A DNA stretch of 50,059 nt from JARICQ01 sp964428475 (GCA_964428475.1 CAYRYO010000009.1:1-50059), one strand, 5' to 3'; numbered from the stretch's first letter, positions 1-10,161 are shown. The notes: generated by a model not told the origin, from the letters alone. Numbers and translations: made by a program.

Positions 1-948
1 CATTGAGCTAGGGATTACAAGAATGCTCAGTACTATAGCTATTATATTTATACTCTTAAGATTGAATAAGCTAGCAATCCCTATACAAGCTGCATAAAGA
101 CAAATAGTACATTTTATAAATCCAGATAATAATAAGTTTATAGAAATCAAAATTTCTATTCGCTGAATAAATCCAAATACATTTATCAGTGATGTAGCAT
201 AATGCGAGGGGAAATATACATTAGCTAGATTTGGGAAACCAAGAAGCAGTATATTTCTAATAGATACTAAGGTAAGTATTAAGCCACTTATCAATATAGC
301 TTTAATATAAATCTTGGAACTATCTTTTGCATTGTAAAGAAATCCAAAGAAAACCATAAATACAACTGTTTCACCAAAGGGGAAGGTAAGTGAAGTATAG
401 GCGCTTTTCAGGACAGGTGCAATTCCTTCGTACATCATAGGTGTGATATATTTATAATTATATTGTGGTATTCCAAATAAAAGTGTAATAGCTATCATCA
501 AAAAGATAAAGGGGAGTACCTTTTCTGTCCAAGTTGCTGTTACATTAAAGCCTAAATACAAAGAATAAAGTGTGAGTATCATTATAAATATTGCAGTAAT
601 ATACTGAGGAGTATCAGGTAAATTTGCTACTTGTACATATTCAGTTATATTCCTTAAACATATTGCTGAAAGATGCAAAAAGTAAAAGCTATATAAAGAT
701 ATTAAAATTTTACCTATTATTTTTCCATAGACAAGTAGCAGTATTTCATAGAGGCCCTTGCCTGGAAAAAGAATTAGAAGTTTTGAATATACATATACCA
801 AAGGTACTGAAAGCAAGCTTGCAATAATTAGCGATATCCACTCATTTTCTTTTGCTACAACTCCACTGCTCAGCATAAGCGAGGTACCTAATATAAACAT
901 AATCATAATGGAGAGACCATGCCTGCTAGAAAACTTTTCAATGTTCAT
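1..948 (-). CDS. gerB: Spore germination permease, GerB/YndE type (partial, runs off left edge)
   Basis: Integral membrane subunit of a germinant receptor, of the amino-acid-permease-like endospore germination permease family. The reading frame is open from ATG 948 to the window edge (316 codons), so about 50 C-terminal residues are probably missing. An AGGAG ribosome site precedes the ATG. The product begins MNIEKFSSRHGLSIMIMFIL and shows successive hydrophobic helices. It contains ITEYVQVANLPDTPQYIT after the first helices, a pattern typical of GerAB proteins. It follows gerC by 22 bases and so belongs to the gerA-gerC-gerB operon. The substrate cannot be read from sequence. Confidence 0.9.
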   Translation of the reverse strand, partial: MNIEKFSSRHGLSIMIMFILGTSLMLSSGVVAKENEWISLIIASLLSVPLVYVYSKLLILFPGKGLYEILLLVYGKIIGKILISLYSFYFLHLSAICLRNITEYVQVANLPDTPQYITAIFIMILTLYSLYLGFNVTATWTEKVLPFIFLMIAITLLFGIPQYNYKYITPMMYEGIAPVLKSAYTSLTFPFGETVVFMVFFGFLYNAKDSSKIYIKAILISGLILTLVSIRNILLLGFPNLANVYFPSHYATSLINVFGFIQRIEILISINLLLSGFIKCTICLYAACIGIASLFNLKSINIIAIVLSILVIPSSM

Positions 949-970
949 CTTGAAACTCCTTTCAAGTTTA

Positions 971-2125
971 TTATATTCCTTTAGTTTTAGAAAAATGACC
1001 ACTACCCCTAATATGAACATTTACATCTAAATCTACTTGTAAATCTTTATAAATATTATCCCAATCATCTTCAATCTGCTTCCAAAGCTTTGGCATATTA
1101 TCTTTTACATTTTCTCCAAAACCAAATATATCAGCTGAGTATTCTAATTGCATCTTTTTAATTAGAGTTAGGACATCCTTTTTTATTTTTTCTTCAATGG
1201 AGGCTTTAACTTTAAGTATGTTTTTTTCTTTCATGATATCTAAAGTAGAATCTATAGTTGAGATTTTACTTTCTACCTTGATTTTAATCTCCATTTTAAG
1301 ATTGTCGTCTAAGACTATAGGCCTTACTTTGGTATTGCTTTTTAGGATTTCTATAGTAATATTTTCCTCTTTAATTTTATTTTCTTTCTTAGATATATCA
1401 ACTGTTAAAATGCCGGATTCAAACTTATTTGAGGCAAGAAGATATGATTTGATCTCTTCTTCATCTATATATCCTACAAACTTACTATCTTTTATGACAG
1501 CACCACCTGAAACTTGCATAGTTTTGTGGCCTTGTGTTAGTTTTTCCTTAACAGTTGGGACTACTGGGTCTATACCTTTTGTAGATATTATATTAATTAA
1601 TTCATATGCATCTACATTAGGAGCTATTGAACTTTTTTTACTTGACTCAATTATTGTGCTCATCTCAAAGGATTTAATAGGTGTAGTCAATGCCTCTAAC
1701 TTTAATATGTCTTTTGCTTTATCAGTTTGAGCTATAAATATATAAAGGTCGAGTCTTGATTCTTGATTGCGTGCCAACCAATCTAATATATGAGTAAATC
1801 CATCTTTTGCGATATCCTCACTGATAATAACTGCAGTGGCATGACTCCACAATAATGGCTTGGCAGAAATAGAAATCATACTTCTACTTGCATCGTAAAT
1901 GGATTTTGCACTATATTCTAAAAGTAATGAATCAAAAGTAGAATCTTTTCCTGTAGAAGTTACATCAATTATTTCTGCAGTTAGCTCATATTGGTCAGTT
2001 TTTTTATCTTTATCTATTGCTACTCCTGCTAAAAGTGACAATTTATCAACTTCTCTATAGTTCCAGCAAGCTGTTAAAAACATCAATGAAAAGCATAGAA
2101 GAGTAAGGCAAATATATTTTTTCAT
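971..2125 (-). CDS. gerC: Spore germination lipoprotein, Ger(x)C family
   Basis: Lipoprotein subunit of the germinant receptor, 384 residues, a usual length for the family. The N-terminus is a lipoprotein signal (MKKYICLTLLCFSLMFLTAC) with a lipobox ending at Cys20, followed by WNYREVDKLSLLAGVAIDK, the Ger(x)C opening motif. The ATG overlaps the gerA stop codon by four bases (ATGA), indicating translational coupling. The mature protein would sit on the outer face of the spore inner membrane beside GerA and GerB. The order A-C-B differs from the A-B-C order of the Bacillus gerA operon but is common in clostridia. Confidence 0.93.
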   Translation of the reverse strand: MKKYICLTLLCFSLMFLTACWNYREVDKLSLLAGVAIDKDKKTDQYELTAEIIDVTSTGKDSTFDSLLLEYSAKSIYDASRSMISISAKPLLWSHATAVIISEDIAKDGFTHILDWLARNQESRLDLYIFIAQTDKAKDILKLEALTTPIKSFEMSTIIESSKKSSIAPNVDAYELINIISTKGIDPVVPTVKEKLTQGHKTMQVSGGAVIKDSKFVGYIDEEEIKSYLLASNKFESGILTVDISKKENKIKEENITIEILKSNTKVRPIVLDDNLKMEIKIKVESKISTIDSTLDIMKEKNILKVKASIEEKIKKDVLTLIKKMQLEYSADIFGFGENVKDNMPKLWKQIEDDWDNIYKDLQVDLDVNVHIRGSGHFSKTKGI

Positions 2126-3426
2126 TTTTCTTCACCTCTACTAGTTCTAATTGTGTTTTTTTGACCTAAAATATTGGGTCTATATTTCATCGCCCATCTA
2201 GGTGCTCTGATATGTGTATCCTTTATATCTTCTATTTTCATAGAGGTAAAACTTGACATAATGGGGATCCCAAAGGATTTTAAGCTTATTAAGTGCATAA
2301 GTAAAAATGAAATTCCTATTATATATCCATAAAGTCCAAGAAAAGATGTAAGGCCAATAAATATAAATTTTAGAATAGTAGAGGTCCCCGTAATATCCGG
2401 TATCATAAAGCTTGTGATACCAGATAGACCCACTATAATTATTACGGGGGCACTTACAAGCCTAGCTTCTACTGCAGCACTGCCAAGTATCAATGCTCCT
2501 ACTACACTTATTGTTTGCCCAACATTTGGTGGCATCCTAGTTCCGGCTTCTCTAAGTACTTCAAATGAAATTGAAAGTACTAAGATTTCAAATAATGTTG
2601 GCAGAGGAACAGCTAGTCTAGATGCATAAATACTCATTAGAAGGGGAGTAGGTATTAATTCTTGATGATAGGTGACTAGTGCCAGATAAACTGCGGGCAC
2701 GCTAATAGTAGCTATAAAACCTAATAAACGCAATATCCTATTTAATGAGGCAAAATAATAATTTGTATAGTAATCTTCAGGAGACTGGAAGTTTTCAACA
2801 AACAAATAAGGGACTGTAGATACTGTAGGACTACCATCTAACATTAATGCAATCCTTCCTTCAAGTAAATTTGCTGCTACTACATCAGGTCTTTCTGTTA
2901 CTCGAGTAGTTTCAAACAATGAAAAGGGCTGTTTGTCTATATATTCTTGGATATACTTTACATCTAAGACTCCATCTATCTCTATGTTTTTAACCTGGGC
3001 TAAGAGTTCATTTANNNNNNNNNNNNNNNNNNNNNNNNNNNNNNNNNNNNNNNNNNNNNNNNNNNNNNNNNNNNNNNNNNNNNNNNNNNNNNNNNNNNNN
3101 NNNNNNNNNNNNNNTGTGAGTTTCTTTATATCTGTAGTGGATTCACATTTAGAAGATTCTACTACTTCATATTGTATATAATCTATTGGGTTCAATTTTG
3201 ATTTAGTTTTATTTTCAATTACCGGGCGAATTATATTTTCATTTATTGAACTTGCATCTACCATTCCATTAAGAAATAAGATAGTACATTTGATATCGTT
3301 TATATGATTATGAAAACTTCTCTTCATTAAAGTATCATCATTTTTAAATATAGCTTGGATTATATTTATATTTTCTTCTAGTGAAGACGATAGTATCTTG
3401 TTTTCAAAATCCTTAATGGCAAACAC
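2122..3426 (-). CDS. gerA: Spore germination protein GerA/KA family (interrupted by assembly gap)
   Basis: Membrane subunit of a germinant receptor. The N-terminal soluble region contains EENINIIQAIFKNDD and CTILFLNGMVDASSINENII. The second half has the family hallmarks TTRVTERPDVVAANLLEGRI and LDGSPTVSTVPYLFVENFQSPEDYY, followed by about five hydrophobic segments. The N-run 3015-3114 removes the section where relatives carry the RGPREGF-type motif, and roughly 100 residues are expected there. The start is uncertain. I used GTG 3426, whose AAAGGA is too close. The frame stays open upstream through a terminator into the 3' end of the SLH gene, which is not credible coding sequence. Confidence 0.85.
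   Translation of the reverse strand: MFAIKDFENKILSSSLEENINIIQAIFKNDDTLMKRSFHNHINDIKCTILFLNGMVDASSINENIIRPVIENKTKSKLNPIDYIQYEVVESSKCESTTDIKKLTXXXXXXXXXXXXXXXXXXXXXXXXXXXXXXXXXXNELLAQVKNIEIDGVLDVKYIQEYIDKQPFSLFETTRVTERPDVVAANLLEGRIALMLDGSPTVSTVPYLFVENFQSPEDYYTNYYFASLNRILRLLGFIATISVPAVYLALVTYHQELIPTPLLMSIYASRLAVPLPTLFEILVLSISFEVLREAGTRMPPNVGQTISVVGALILGSAAVEARLVSAPVIIIVGLSGITSFMIPDITGTSTILKFIFIGLTSFLGLYGYIIGISFLLMHLISLKSFGIPIMSSFTSMKIEDIKDTHIRAPRWAMKYRPNILGQKNTIRTSRGEEK
3015..3114. other. Assembly gap inside gerA
   Basis: A run of exactly 100 N. The missing part of the GerA family pattern is about 100 residues, so the true gap is probably nearer 300 bases than 100. Confidence 0.9.
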
Positions 3427-3486
3427 ATCCTTTTCTTTGATTGTATTAGTATTGCCATATCTTGATAAATTATTATTAGACAAATA

Positions 3487-3523
3487 AAAAAGAGCTAGTA
3501 GATTTCTTCTACAAGCTCTTTTC
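3487..3523 (-). terminator. Intrinsic terminator after the SLH protein gene
   Basis: On the minus strand AAGAGCTTGTAGA, a short GAAA-like loop and TCTACTAGCTCTT form a 12-13 bp stem with one mismatch, followed by a T-rich tail. It starts within 10-15 bases of the SLH stop codon. It separates that gene from the gerA operon, although some read-through is possible. Confidence 0.8.
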
Positions 3524-3532
3524 TTAGTTATT

Positions 3533-6500
3533 TTAAAGGTCTTCTGATGTGAAGTATAGTTTTGATGATATTGCAAGATTTCCATCTATATCTCTTATAT
3601 AGGAAAGCTTATCCTTATTATGGTGTCCTATTAATCTGATAGAATATTTGGATCGTAAATCTTTTTTATTTATATTTACTAGTAGAATGGAATTGTCTCT
3701 TGGGTCTAGTGAACTTGTATATTCTTCTTCGCTTAGGAGTTTATTATCCTCAAGCCTGATCACTTCTAGATCTCTTCTATATAGAGATGCCCCTTCGCTT
3801 TCTAAATCCTCTGTAAAGGGTATTTCAATTTGATCTTTATATACTTCTAGAGATGAAGTTCTCTTTGTAATTCTTGGAGCTATTTCATCCCAGATATCAA
3901 GTGTTTCACTTTCAACGCCTGTATCGATATATGTCTTTATATCATTGCTATATGCTATCCTGACTGATCCTGAAGGTATAGATGTAGAATCCTCGTCTTC
4001 TAAATGGATAGTGACGATATCTGAGCCATCTGCAGTTACACTGGTCACATTTCTTTTTTCAACTAAAAAATCATATTTACTTGCAAATACTATTGGCATG
4101 TTGAATTTTATCTTAATATCATTTGACCCTGTTAGTATTCCGTGCCTGCCAGGTCTTTCATTATAGTAGTTAACAGATTTAGCTTTCCCTGTTGAATTTT
4201 CATTGAATTTGATATTGAGTATCAAAGGATTTGTGTCATTTCCAGTTATATCCTTTAAATGAGTAATATCCAATTCACTTAAGTTTCCATCTTTGCCTAC
4301 TATCAATTTATCGCCCTTATATTTTTCAGGTAGGAGGATAGTGACCGAACTTTTATCCTTGCCGATGATAAAGGAGCTACTGCTAGGAAGCTTGTGTTGT
4401 TCTCCTTTAAACTTCATTATATAGTTGGATGGATTGGTAACTGTGGATTCATCCATTGCTTTGCTAAAGTTGATAACTATATTATTTCCATATCCAGTAT
4501 GGCTCAATATCCTTGGTTTTTCTGTATCTTTTACCCCAATATTTGTTCTAAAGCGTTTCACAGTATTTTCTCTATCATTAGCATCTGGAACCCCATCAAT
4601 TTCAAGGCTATTTGATCCCAATGGAAGTGATTTATATAGATGTATTTTATATTCTCTACCTGAACCAGTTATCTCTTTGATATCTATATTTTTATCTTTT
4701 TCATCTGTAATTCTATAGTGGTTTTTGTCACTTCCATGTACACTTTTGCTGTAGTATATAGATATTACCATCCCATCATCTGATAGTTTAAAACTTGCGA
4801 CAGTGGGAGCAGTGTTGTCTACTATAGGTTCAATCTTCTTTATTTCACTTAATTTATTTCCAAAATAATCTGTTATTCCAAGGACATACATTGAATTTTC
4901 CTTAGGTGATAGAATATTATCGGAAAAATCTGCCATAATTCTATTTCCAACTACCGTAACAGATTTTGGATATTTATTGTTCTTGGCTTCTTGACAATAA
5001 ATTTTATTAACAGTAACTGATTGTGGATCTATATCCTTGTCAAATTCAATGAGTACTCTTTCAAGTGTAGATGATATGCTTTTAATCATTGGAGCCTTGT
5101 CATCGTCCTTAAATGTTATAATATGGTTATTTCTACTTAATTTGTGTCCACCATAGTCTTCAACATCTAATAGCATAAGCTTGTGCTCACCATTTGGCAA
5201 TCTGTCTGCAGACGAATGATATAGCAGTGTTAGGCTATTGTTTTCGTATATTACTTTTCCAAAGGAGGTCTTTTCATCTATTTTAAAATTTGTAGCTAGT
5301 GATTTTTTTACTGGTTCGGAAAAGTAAATTCTAATACCTTGTCTGCCAAGTTGATTTATTGATTTAATTTCAGGAGCTGTATTGTCAATGGCTTTAAATT
5401 CAACATTTTTCAAATGCGTTTCTTCTCCTGATTCTGCTTTTATTTTCATTGCAGATAATTTATATTGTGTACCTTTTGACATTACTTCATCGAGTGTAAG
5501 TATTATCTTTTTATCATCTTCTTCAAATCTAACATCGCTTATATTTCCAGCGGTAGTTGAGTAATTGCTAGGTAGAGATGATAGGGTCTTATTTACTGGA
5601 TGTGTAAAATTCAAATGTATTTCTTTTAGATTATCTGCTTTAGCACTATCTAATTTAAATGGTGCTATGTCTATTTTTATAGATTGGTATTTTGTTGTTT
5701 TTTCACCACTTTGGAATCTATATTCATATTCCCCAACTTCTAATTGATTTATTTCATAAGAAAAGTTGCCGTTTTTATCAAGAGGTATAGGTGAATATTT
5801 TTCTTTCATTTCTATCCTGCTTGAAAGAGGTTTTAAAGAAATCCATAGATTATCAGTGTTTTGAACTTGTCCTCTAAAGTAGATATTGTTGCTTTCTATC
5901 TTAGCTGTTGCATCTACCTTAAATTCATCAGATGTACTTGATGGACTTGCTGAAACTTTTATATTTAAGAATTCAGCTAAAGTTGTCTTTTCGCCATTTC
6001 TTTCCTGTCTAAGTGCATTTAAAGTCATGACTGACATTACTCCACGATTCATCTTTGAACTTACATCTACCTTTAATTCATCCATGATTCCATACATCTT
6101 TGCCATTTCGGGAACCATATCCCAATTGCTGGAATCTTTTAAATATCCGAGTCCTCTTAGAAGTACTGATTGATATTCTTGAACAGTTACATATTGATCA
6201 ATACCAAAAGTTCCATCCGGTTTCCCTGAAATCAGTCCCTTGTCACTAGCCCAAGTAATATAGGGTATATCCACTTTATGACTTGGTTTTAGGTCTTTGA
6301 ATTTGTTTATACCTTGGTATTTACTCGCTTTTTCCTGTTCTCCATAAATCCTAGATATCATTACTACCATATGTTGCTTTTTAAGATTTTCATCAAGTCT
6401 TAAGTTTCCATCAGTATCTCCTGATAAGAGTCCCAGCTCTTTTAATTCTTTACCAGCCTTTTCATACTTACTAGCTCCTACATTTTCCGCCAATGTAGGT

Positions 6501-6556
6501 GTAATATATGAAAAAACAAGGGTCAAAGCCAAAAACAGTGAAAATAGTTTCTTCAA
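3533..6556 (-). CDS. Secreted S-layer-homology protein with Ig-like repeats
   Basis: Large cell-surface protein, about 1007 residues. TTG 6556 is chosen because AAAGGGGAG precedes it and a clean signal peptide follows (KKLFSLFLALTLVFSYITPTLAE). Residues of about 30-180 hold SLH-type motifs (LKELGLLSGDTDGNL, ITWASDKGLISGKPDGTFG), expected to bind secondary cell-wall polymer. The rest is a series of roughly 90-100-residue beta-rich modules with recurring phrases such as HLNFTHPVNKTL, IRIYFSEPVKKS and ISIYYSKSVHG. These resemble the SbsA-type bacterial Ig-like domain (FSxPV). No enzymatic motif was seen. The long frame that joins it to the upstream permease across the gap 6590-6689 is an artefact. 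Confidence 0.88.
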   Translation of the reverse strand: MKKLFSLFLALTLVFSYITPTLAENVGASKYEKAGKELKELGLLSGDTDGNLRLDENLKKQHMVVMISRIYGEQEKASKYQGINKFKDLKPSHKVDIPYITWASDKGLISGKPDGTFGIDQYVTVQEYQSVLLRGLGYLKDSSNWDMVPEMAKMYGIMDELKVDVSSKMNRGVMSVMTLNALRQERNGEKTTLAEFLNIKVSASPSSTSDEFKVDATAKIESNNIYFRGQVQNTDNLWISLKPLSSRIEMKEKYSPIPLDKNGNFSYEINQLEVGEYEYRFQSGEKTTKYQSIKIDIAPFKLDSAKADNLKEIHLNFTHPVNKTLSSLPSNYSTTAGNISDVRFEEDDKKIILTLDEVMSKGTQYKLSAMKIKAESGEETHLKNVEFKAIDNTAPEIKSINQLGRQGIRIYFSEPVKKSLATNFKIDEKTSFGKVIYENNSLTLLYHSSADRLPNGEHKLMLLDVEDYGGHKLSRNNHIITFKDDDKAPMIKSISSTLERVLIEFDKDIDPQSVTVNKIYCQEAKNNKYPKSVTVVGNRIMADFSDNILSPKENSMYVLGITDYFGNKLSEIKKIEPIVDNTAPTVASFKLSDDGMVISIYYSKSVHGSDKNHYRITDEKDKNIDIKEITGSGREYKIHLYKSLPLGSNSLEIDGVPDANDRENTVKRFRTNIGVKDTEKPRILSHTGYGNNIVINFSKAMDESTVTNPSNYIMKFKGEQHKLPSSSSFIIGKDKSSVTILLPEKYKGDKLIVGKDGNLSELDITHLKDITGNDTNPLILNIKFNENSTGKAKSVNYYNERPGRHGILTGSNDIKIKFNMPIVFASKYDFLVEKRNVTSVTADGSDIVTIHLEDEDSTSIPSGSVRIAYSNDIKTYIDTGVESETLDIWDEIAPRITKRTSSLEVYKDQIEIPFTEDLESEGASLYRRDLEVIRLEDNKLLSEEEYTSSLDPRDNSILLVNINKKDLRSKYSIRLIGHHNKDKLSYIRDIDGNLAISSKLYFTSEDL

Positions 6557-6589
6557 AATTATCTCCCCTTTCCATTTTATCCATAATTT

Positions 6590-6689
6590 NNNNNNNNNNN
6601 NNNNNNNNNNNNNNNNNNNNNNNNNNNNNNNNNNNNNNNNNNNNNNNNNNNNNNNNNNNNNNNNNNNNNNNNNNNNNNNNNNNNNNNNN
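6590..6689. other. Assembly gap between ABC permease and SLH gene
   Basis: Exactly 100 N. It removes the last few codons of the permease and the upstream region of the SLH gene. Its real length is unknown, so an additional gene cannot be excluded. Confidence 0.9.
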
Positions 6690-7978
6690 TCCGTTCTTAT
6701 AGCTTCAAGTGCTGATAAGTTCATGGCACGTTTTGCTGGGAAGTATCCAGATAGTACTCCTATAAATGCAGAAAATGCCATTGATGCAAGTGCCAGCCAT
6801 ATAGGAATAATAGATATCTTGGAACCATTGCCCATCATTTCCCCCATAAATTGTGCTCCAAAATGATTCATGAGGTAGGATATAAGATAGGACACAGCTA
6901 CTCCAAAAACCCCACCTACAAGTCCAATCAGTGCTGATTCAAATAGGAAGAGTCTTTTTATATCTTTAATAGATGCTCCTATTACTTTCATGACTCCTAT
7001 TTCCTTGGTTCTTTCATATATACTCATTATCATAGTGTTTGTAATACCTATAGCTGCTACAAGTAGAGATATAGCACCTATACCTCCAAGCACTGCTTGG
7101 ATTACCAAGGCTTGTTCTTTAAATGAATCTAATTGATCATTGTAACTAGTTGCATAGAATCCTAATTCTTTTATAACTTCTTGAACAGCTGCAACATTAT
7201 CTATATCATTTACTTTTATTTTTATTTCATCATATTCTTTGCTTTTTTTATTAGCCTGTTGATTTCTTTGACTTCTTTCATTTTCCTTCACGATTTTTTG
7301 CAATTCATCAATAGCCATATATGTTCCGTAACTAGTGTCATAGTTTCCTTCTTTAAATACACCTACTGATTTTAAACTATATTCTTTGGGTGGTTTACTT
7401 TCAGCACTACCAGGAGGGGCATAGTCTCCTTCTAAAGCGAAGGTGATTTTATCCTTCATCAAATCTACCGTAACTTCTCGATATACTTTTGACTTTGGAT
7501 CTCTGAAATAATTTTTCATTTCCCAACCAGATACTATTGCTAGCTTATCGCCACCGTTTAAAAGTCTTCCATCAGATACCTCATATCCGAAATCTTCCAT
7601 AGTAGCTGGATCAATTCCATACATAGTAGTCCAGGCTTGATATCTGCCAGCTGTTAAAGTCCCTGAGACACTGAGTACGGGGGTTACAGCTGCTACGTTG
7701 GATAGTGCTTTAAAATTAGCTATTGCTTTATCATCTCTTTTTGGTATCTTTTTGCCAGGCATAGATTCACCACCCCATTCTTGTCTTACGGTTATAGTGG
7801 TTAAATCTCCCCATTCAGATATCATATTTTCAAAAGAAGCAGTCATACCAAATCCTAGACTAAGCATAATTATAATAGAACTTGCACCTATTATTACTCC
7901 TAGTACCGTTAAAAAGGTTCTAAGTTTTCTTCTCCACAGGTTTTGAAATCCCATCAAAAATAAATCTATATTATTCAT
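6690..7978 (-). CDS. MacB/FtsX-like ABC transporter permease (3' end in gap)
   Basis: Permease of a MacB-type ABC exporter, about 430 residues visible. Layout: N-terminal helix after NLWRRKLRTFLTVLGVIIGASSI, a large extracytoplasmic MacB-PCD-like domain (about 50-290), then the three-helix FtsX domain containing ITNTMIMSIYERTKEIGVMKVIGAS. The protein ends in GYFPAKRAMNLSALEAIRT, the usual C-terminal signature, so only a few residues lie in the gap. Its ATG overlaps the stop of the upstream CARDB-protein gene by eight bases, so the two are co-translated. A cognate ATPase is not visible in the window. Confidence 0.92.
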
Positions 7979-10061
7979 CTAAAGCCATTTCCTTTTCTTT
8001 TTTTTCTTTTTTCTTCTTCTTAAGGAATATTCCACCACCAACTAAGCCAGCAATAACTATAATCCATAGCCAAGGTGATTTGAAGATGCTTTTTTTCTCA
8101 ACTGGCATATGATCCATATCTGAGAATTCGTCCATTGGTGGCATTTCCATTATATTAAGGCTAAATTCTTCTCTTACTTCGTTTGTTTCACCTGTGGAAT
8201 CTTCATATGTGAATACTAAAGCACCTTTAAGCTCTCCTGCTTCAGTTGGTATTAATGTTCCGTCAAAGTAATTGCTTCCGCCATTTTCAAAATTACCTAC
8301 ATATTGTTGTCCATTTTCAGTTTGGAAATCTCCTTCTAATTTTACCATTAGATTGTATAATGTTGACTTTCCAGTATTATAAAATTCCACTGAAAGAGGC
8401 ACTGCTTCGCCTACAGTTGCATCTGGGAAGTAATTTAGTTCTCCAACTTCTAATTTTGATTTTTGAACTACAGGTATTCCTATTAGTTCTTTGGCTTCAT
8501 ATGCATTTCCTTCGCTATCTTCATACTCGAGATTGGCTGTTATGGTATGAGTCTTTGCTAGGGCATCTGGAATAGTAAACATGGTTATTTTCTTTTCCAC
8601 AGTTTTCTTAGCTGATACTGAATCTATAAAAAATGTATTCGAGCTATTTACCGGTGTAAATACTGATCCACTATCTAGTTCTTTATTTGTAGTTGAACCA
8701 GGTTCAGAAGTTAAAAATATTTTTATATTCCTTACAGATTTGCTTTGGTTAGTATTGAAAAAGCTTAGAGTTAGTTCAAAGGTTTCTCCTGCTTTGACGA
8801 TATTTGGTTCAAAGTTATATTTATCTATTATAAGTTTTGGGACATACTTCTTTGCATCATCTGGGTCTTCTTCTTTTGGTGCCTTAGAAAATACTCCAAC
8901 AAATTGATTAAAGCTATGTTTTTCACCTTTTTCAGTGAGTTCATCTTCATATTCTACTATAAGTTCTATAGGATAATTTTTAGTTTCAGCAGAATTTGTA
9001 GTTAAAAATTCAAAATTAATTTCTTGAGATGCTCCGGGTTGCAATGAATCTATCTTTACTATGCTTACTGATTTTGGAACTACTCCTGAAGGATCAGAAG
9101 AATTGGCTTTTACAATTATATTGCTTGCTTTTAATTTGCCCTTATTTCTAACGGTAAATTTTACATCTAAAGCTGTATTTCTAGTAATAGTTCCTGTTGG
9201 GTAACTTAAGTTTTCTATTATTAAGCTAGATTGATTTTCCTTTTCACCAGCTGTAGATGTGATGAAAAACGTACTTTTGTCTGAGATGATTTCATTGTCA
9301 CTATCTTTGTAGCTTAGATTTAAAGTGAGTTCGTAGCTACCTTTTTTAATGGTTTTTAGTGATTTAAGTTCAAAATATAAATAGGAAGATTTTCCTGCAC
9401 CTATAGATGGTACAGTTGTATAGTTAACGCCTTGTGCTAATGTGAATCCATCACTAGATAGTCCTTCTAGACTGATTTTAACATCTTTGGCTATTTCCTC
9501 TCCCACATTTTCTAGATTAAAACCTACTGCTATGATTTCACCAGGCTTCACTACATCAGAAGGCATTATATCTACTTTACTAACCAATACTTGAGGTTTG
9601 CTTGTTTTTTTAGGTACTCTTATATTTATGGTTTCAGTTAAAGTATATTTCTTAGATGTTTCATCCCAACGTGCATCATTGTAATATGTTACATTTAGTT
9701 CTAGTTTATAGTTTCCACCTTCTGCTGAATCAGCTACTTTAACCTTAAAAGACAGGTCATCTGTTGATCCATCTCTTAAATTTCTGATACTGTCATAGCT
9801 AGAACCATCAGAATATACGGTGCCAGTTGGATCACCGTTTATTGAAGCTGATATATCTGTGGCATAGTATCTACTTGTATTTTTAAGACTAACTCTTATA
9901 TCTACAACTTCACCAGCTTTTGCAGTATAAGTATTTTGACTTGTAACTGTAAGATTTGGAACTTCGATTATCGGTGCTGGTAGCGGGATGTCCTCTCCTA
10001 CGGCTAATCCCTCTGTTGGAATCCCGGTTAATATCAATATTGTTGCTAAAAGAATGCTTGT
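7971..10061 (-). CDS. Membrane-anchored CARDB/COG1361-like surface protein (5' end in gap)
   Basis: Surface protein made of repeated Ig-like CARDB-type modules. Visible repeats include TAKAGEVVDIRVSLKNTSRYYATDI, VKPGEIIAVGFNLENVGEEIAKDV, LDVKFTVRNKGKLKASNIIV and VGEAVPLSVEFYNTGKSTLYNL, each about 120-140 residues. The frame stays open into the N-run and reads as a signal-peptide core (SILLATILILTG), so the true start lies in the gap. The C-terminus has one transmembrane helix (SPWLWIIVIAGLVGGGIFL) followed by a lysine-rich tail. The protein therefore faces outwards and is anchored at its C-terminus. Its stop overlaps the permease start, suggesting it acts as a partner or accessory of that transporter. 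Confidence 0.85.
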   Translation of the reverse strand, partial: TSILLATILILTGIPTEGLAVGEDIPLPAPIIEVPNLTVTSQNTYTAKAGEVVDIRVSLKNTSRYYATDISASINGDPTGTVYSDGSSYDSIRNLRDGSTDDLSFKVKVADSAEGGNYKLELNVTYYNDARWDETSKKYTLTETINIRVPKKTSKPQVLVSKVDIMPSDVVKPGEIIAVGFNLENVGEEIAKDVKISLEGLSSDGFTLAQGVNYTTVPSIGAGKSSYLYFELKSLKTIKKGSYELTLNLSYKDSDNEIISDKSTFFITSTAGEKENQSSLIIENLSYPTGTITRNTALDVKFTVRNKGKLKASNIIVKANSSDPSGVVPKSVSIVKIDSLQPGASQEINFEFLTTNSAETKNYPIELIVEYEDELTEKGEKHSFNQFVGVFSKAPKEEDPDDAKKYVPKLIIDKYNFEPNIVKAGETFELTLSFFNTNQSKSVRNIKIFLTSEPGSTTNKELDSGSVFTPVNSSNTFFIDSVSAKKTVEKKITMFTIPDALAKTHTITANLEYEDSEGNAYEAKELIGIPVVQKSKLEVGELNYFPDATVGEAVPLSVEFYNTGKSTLYNLMVKLEGDFQTENGQQYVGNFENGGSNYFDGTLIPTEAGELKGALVFTYEDSTGETNEVREEFSLNIMEMPPMDEFSDMDHMPVEKKSIFKSPWLWIIVIAGLVGGGIFLKKKKKEKKEKEMALDE

Positions 10062-10161
10062 NNNNNNNNNNNNNNNNNNNNNNNNNNNNNNNNNNNNNNN
10101 NNNNNNNNNNNNNNNNNNNNNNNNNNNNNNNNNNNNNNNNNNNNNNNNNNNNNNNNNNNNN
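10062..10161. other. Assembly gap at the start of the CARDB protein gene
   Basis: Exactly 100 N. It hides the start codon, ribosome site and probably the promoter of the minus-strand surface/export group. Confidence 0.9.

Noticed and set aside
3427..3585. N-terminal extension of gerA to an ATG at 3585
   Set aside because: It would run through a strong terminator hairpin and overlap the SLH gene; the extra residues do not resemble GerA.
3533..7978. A continuous 1481-codon frame joining the ABC permease and the SLH protein
   Set aside because: It crosses 100 N. The permease ends with its normal C-terminal motif before the gap, and a ribosome site, TTG and signal peptide follow the gap, so these are two genes.
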